The position numbers were made by a program, and so were the translations under genes. This document shows, in pieces, positions 62,354-64,000 of a DNA stretch of 64,000 nucleotides (the first letter of the stretch is position 1; each line of letters starts with the position of its first letter). The notes beneath the pieces were generated by a model. The model ran no database searches. It worked only from the letters and a program-made list of their open reading frames with translations, and was not told the DNA's origin. Source of the stretch: Acinetobacter courvalinii (GTDB taxonomy: Bacteria > Pseudomonadota > Gammaproteobacteria > Pseudomonadales > Moraxellaceae); the NCBI RefSeq assembly GCF_014635545.1, contig NZ_BMDA01000003.1, positions 62,001 through 126,000 on the forward strand, given 5' to 3'.

Positions 62354-64000
62354 TTAGAAAGCGAAGTGATCCGCATCAAGTTCAAACAATGGCGCAACGC
62401 CAGTTGAAAGTACGTCTACATGCGAACGAACACGTGGCAGGATCTTCTTGAAGTAGAAGCGAGCTGTGGTTACTTTTGCATTGTAGAAGTCAACATCAGT
62501 GGTACCTTCAGCCAATTTCTCTTGAGCAACAAGTGCCATACGTGCCCATAAGTAAGCAAGCGTTACATAGCCAGAGAAGTAGAGGTAATCCACCGCAGCT
62601 GCACCCACTTCATCCGGATTTTGCATTGCACGCATACCAATTTGCATGGTGATATCGCCCCATTCTTTGTTTGCAGCAGCCAATGGTGCAATGAACTCTT
62701 GCATCGCCGCATTGTCTTTGTTTGCTTCAACAAATTTATGGATGATCTTGGTGAAGTCTTTTAACATTGCACCTTGAGTTTGCAATACTTTACGACCTAA
62801 CAAGTCAAGCGCTTGAATCTCGGTTGTTCCTTCGTATAGGCAAGCGATACGTGTATCACGTACGATTTGCTCCATACCGTGTTCAGAAATGAAGCCGTGA
62901 CCACCAAAGACTTGTACACCGTGCTTCGCTGATTCAGAACCAGTTTCAGTTAAGAATGCTTTTGCAATTGGCGTTAACAAAGACAAGATGTTGTCAGCAA
63001 ACTTACGCTCTTCTTCAGTTTCGCCTTTTTCAACGATGTCTGCATATTGAGCCAATAAGTAAACTAGCGCACGACCACCTTCAGCAAATGACTTTTGCGT
63101 TAACAGCATGTTGCGAACAGCAGGGTGAACAATAATTGGATCAGCTTCTTTTTCAGGGGCTTTAGGACCAGAAAGCGAACGCATTGCTAAACGGTCTTTC
63201 GCATACGCCAAAGCGCCTTGGAAAGAAGATTCAGATGCAGATAGACCTTGAACTGCAGTACCGATACGCGCAGTGTTCATGAAGGTGAACATGCAGTTTA
63301 AGCCACGGTTTTCAGGGCCAATCAAGTAACCTTTTGCTTGGTCGAAGTTAATCACACAAGTCGCGTTACCATGGATACCCATCTTGTGTTCGATTGAACC
63401 ACAACGTACTGCATTACGCTCGCCGATAGAACCGTCAGCATTGACATTGAACTTCGGTACGATGAATAGAGAAATCCCTTTGGTACCTTTTGGCGCGCCC
63501 GGTAAACGTGCAAGTACGATATGGATGATGTTTTCAGCCATGTCGTGTTCACCAGCAGAGATAAAGATTTTCTCGCCAGAGATTGCATAGCTGCCATCCG
63601 TATTTGGTTCAGCTTTAGAACGGATGATACCTAAGTCAGAACCTGCATGAGATTCAGTCAGGCACATGGTACCTGTCCAAACACCTGAAACAAGGTTTGG
63701 CAAGTAAGTATTTTTTTGCTCATCAGAACCGTGGTGTTCTAAAGTACGCACAGCACCATGAGAAAGACCAGGGTACATGCCCCATGACCAGTTTGCAGTA
63801 CCCACCATTTCAGAGATTGCGATCCCTAAAGAGTTTGGTAATGCCTGACCGCCGAACTCTTCATCAGCAGAAAGAGACGGGAAGCCAAGTTCGATATATT
63901 TTTGATACGCTTCTTTAAAGCCTGTCGGAGTTGTAACAACACCGTCGTTCCAAGTACAACCTTCGCGGTCACCTACCTGGTTTAAAGGAGAAAGTTCGTT
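62354..64000 (-). CDS. acyl-CoA dehydrogenase, FadE-type (second copy, 5' end outside window)
   Basis: The frame is open to base 64000, giving at least 548 residues; the ATG at 63808 is internal. The N-terminal portion visible near the edge (ADEEFGGQALPNSLGIAISE) matches the first copy at the same place. Blocks GTMCLTESHAGSDLGIIRSK, SGEKIFISAGEHDMAENIIH and CLYEGTTEIQALDLLGRKVL are those of the long FadE-type family. It probably acts in beta-oxidation. Tandem with the first copy, each with its own terminator. Confidence 0.95.
   Translation of the reverse strand, partial: NELSPLNQVGDREGCTWNDGVVTTPTGFKEAYQKYIELGFPSLSADEEFGGQALPNSLGIAISEMVGTANWSWGMYPGLSHGAVRTLEHHGSDEQKNTYLPNLVSGVWTGTMCLTESHAGSDLGIIRSKAEPNTDGSYAISGEKIFISAGEHDMAENIIHIVLARLPGAPKGTKGISLFIVPKFNVNADGSIGERNAVRCGSIEHKMGIHGNATCVINFDQAKGYLIGPENRGLNCMFTFMNTARIGTAVQGLSASESSFQGALAYAKDRLAMRSLSGPKAPEKEADPIIVHPAVRNMLLTQKSFAEGGRALVYLLAQYADIVEKGETEEERKFADNILSLLTPIAKAFLTETGSESAKHGVQVFGGHGFISEHGMEQIVRDTRIACLYEGTTEIQALDLLGRKVLQTQGAMLKDFTKIIHKFVEANKDNAAMQEFIAPLAAANKEWGDITMQIGMRAMQNPDEVGAAAVDYLYFSGYVTLAYLWARMALVAQEKLAEGTTDVDFYNAKVTTARFYFKKILPRVRSHVDVLSTGVAPLFELDADHFAF

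Overview
The window is a chromosomal segment of an Acinetobacter-type gammaproteobacterium. The evidence is host gene content and order: glnE and ilvE, then a block of glycosyltransferase and nucleotide-sugar genes ending at aspS. The ilvE-aspS interval is the known site of the lipooligosaccharide outer-core (OC) locus in Acinetobacter. A ZnuD-type receptor under a Zur-like box and two FadE-type acyl-CoA dehydrogenases follow. About two fifths of the window is a P2-like prophage.

Prophage, about 1-25.6 kb. A partial umuC (2-457, +) faces the end of the late region. Read right to left, the late genes follow P2 order: Q and P on +, then O N M L X, holin, lysin, R, S, a Com-like zinc-ribbon gene and a cytosine methyltransferase, V W J I H plus three tail-tip genes, then FI FII E/E' T U D on -. 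A 23-bp dyad (TCCTGATTAA, 3 nt, then a TTAATCAGGA-like arm) lies upstream of every late operon, where P2 has its Ogr-activated promoters. The most unusual feature is the tail sheath gene FI. It is split into an N-half (7646-8275) and a C-half (5598-6242) by a 1.4-kb cassette. The cassette holds a 442-residue protein with an Ig-like segment, a terminator, and a further copy of the late promoter that resembles the V promoter more than the FI promoter. Right of Q lie a terminator, a candidate cos site, an AT-rich stretch with about eleven GTTACA/TGTAAC hexamers, a decapitated XRE-type regulator, an AbiC-like membrane coiled-coil protein and a short convergent ORF. No integrase, ogr or att repeat was found, so the prophage ends are not fixed.

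Host core, 25.8-30.9 kb: a soluble GAF-like sensor histidine kinase, glnE and ilvE.

Outer-core locus, 31.1-49.4 kb. It encodes UDP-GlcA and UDP-GalA supply (ugd and an epimerase) and a dTDP-3-acetamido-3,6-dideoxyhexose pathway (rmlB, rmlA, a fused ketoisomerase/acetyltransferase and an FdtB-type aminotransferase). Transferases of the GT2, GT8, GT25 (two), GT32 and GT61 types are present, with a Stealth phosphotransferase, an ATP-grasp TupA-like protein, a GT42/DUF115-like protein and a large HAD protein. Together they should build an acidic, amino-sugar-containing and possibly phosphodiester-bearing outer core.

Host flank, 49.5-64 kb: an LpxL-type acyltransferase, a small membrane protein, aspS, a DUF4184 membrane protein, znuD with a Zur-like box, a phospholipase-D-family protein, two uncharacterised proteins, two RcnB-type periplasmic proteins, a PsiE-like protein and two acyl-CoA dehydrogenases, the last cut by the window edge.
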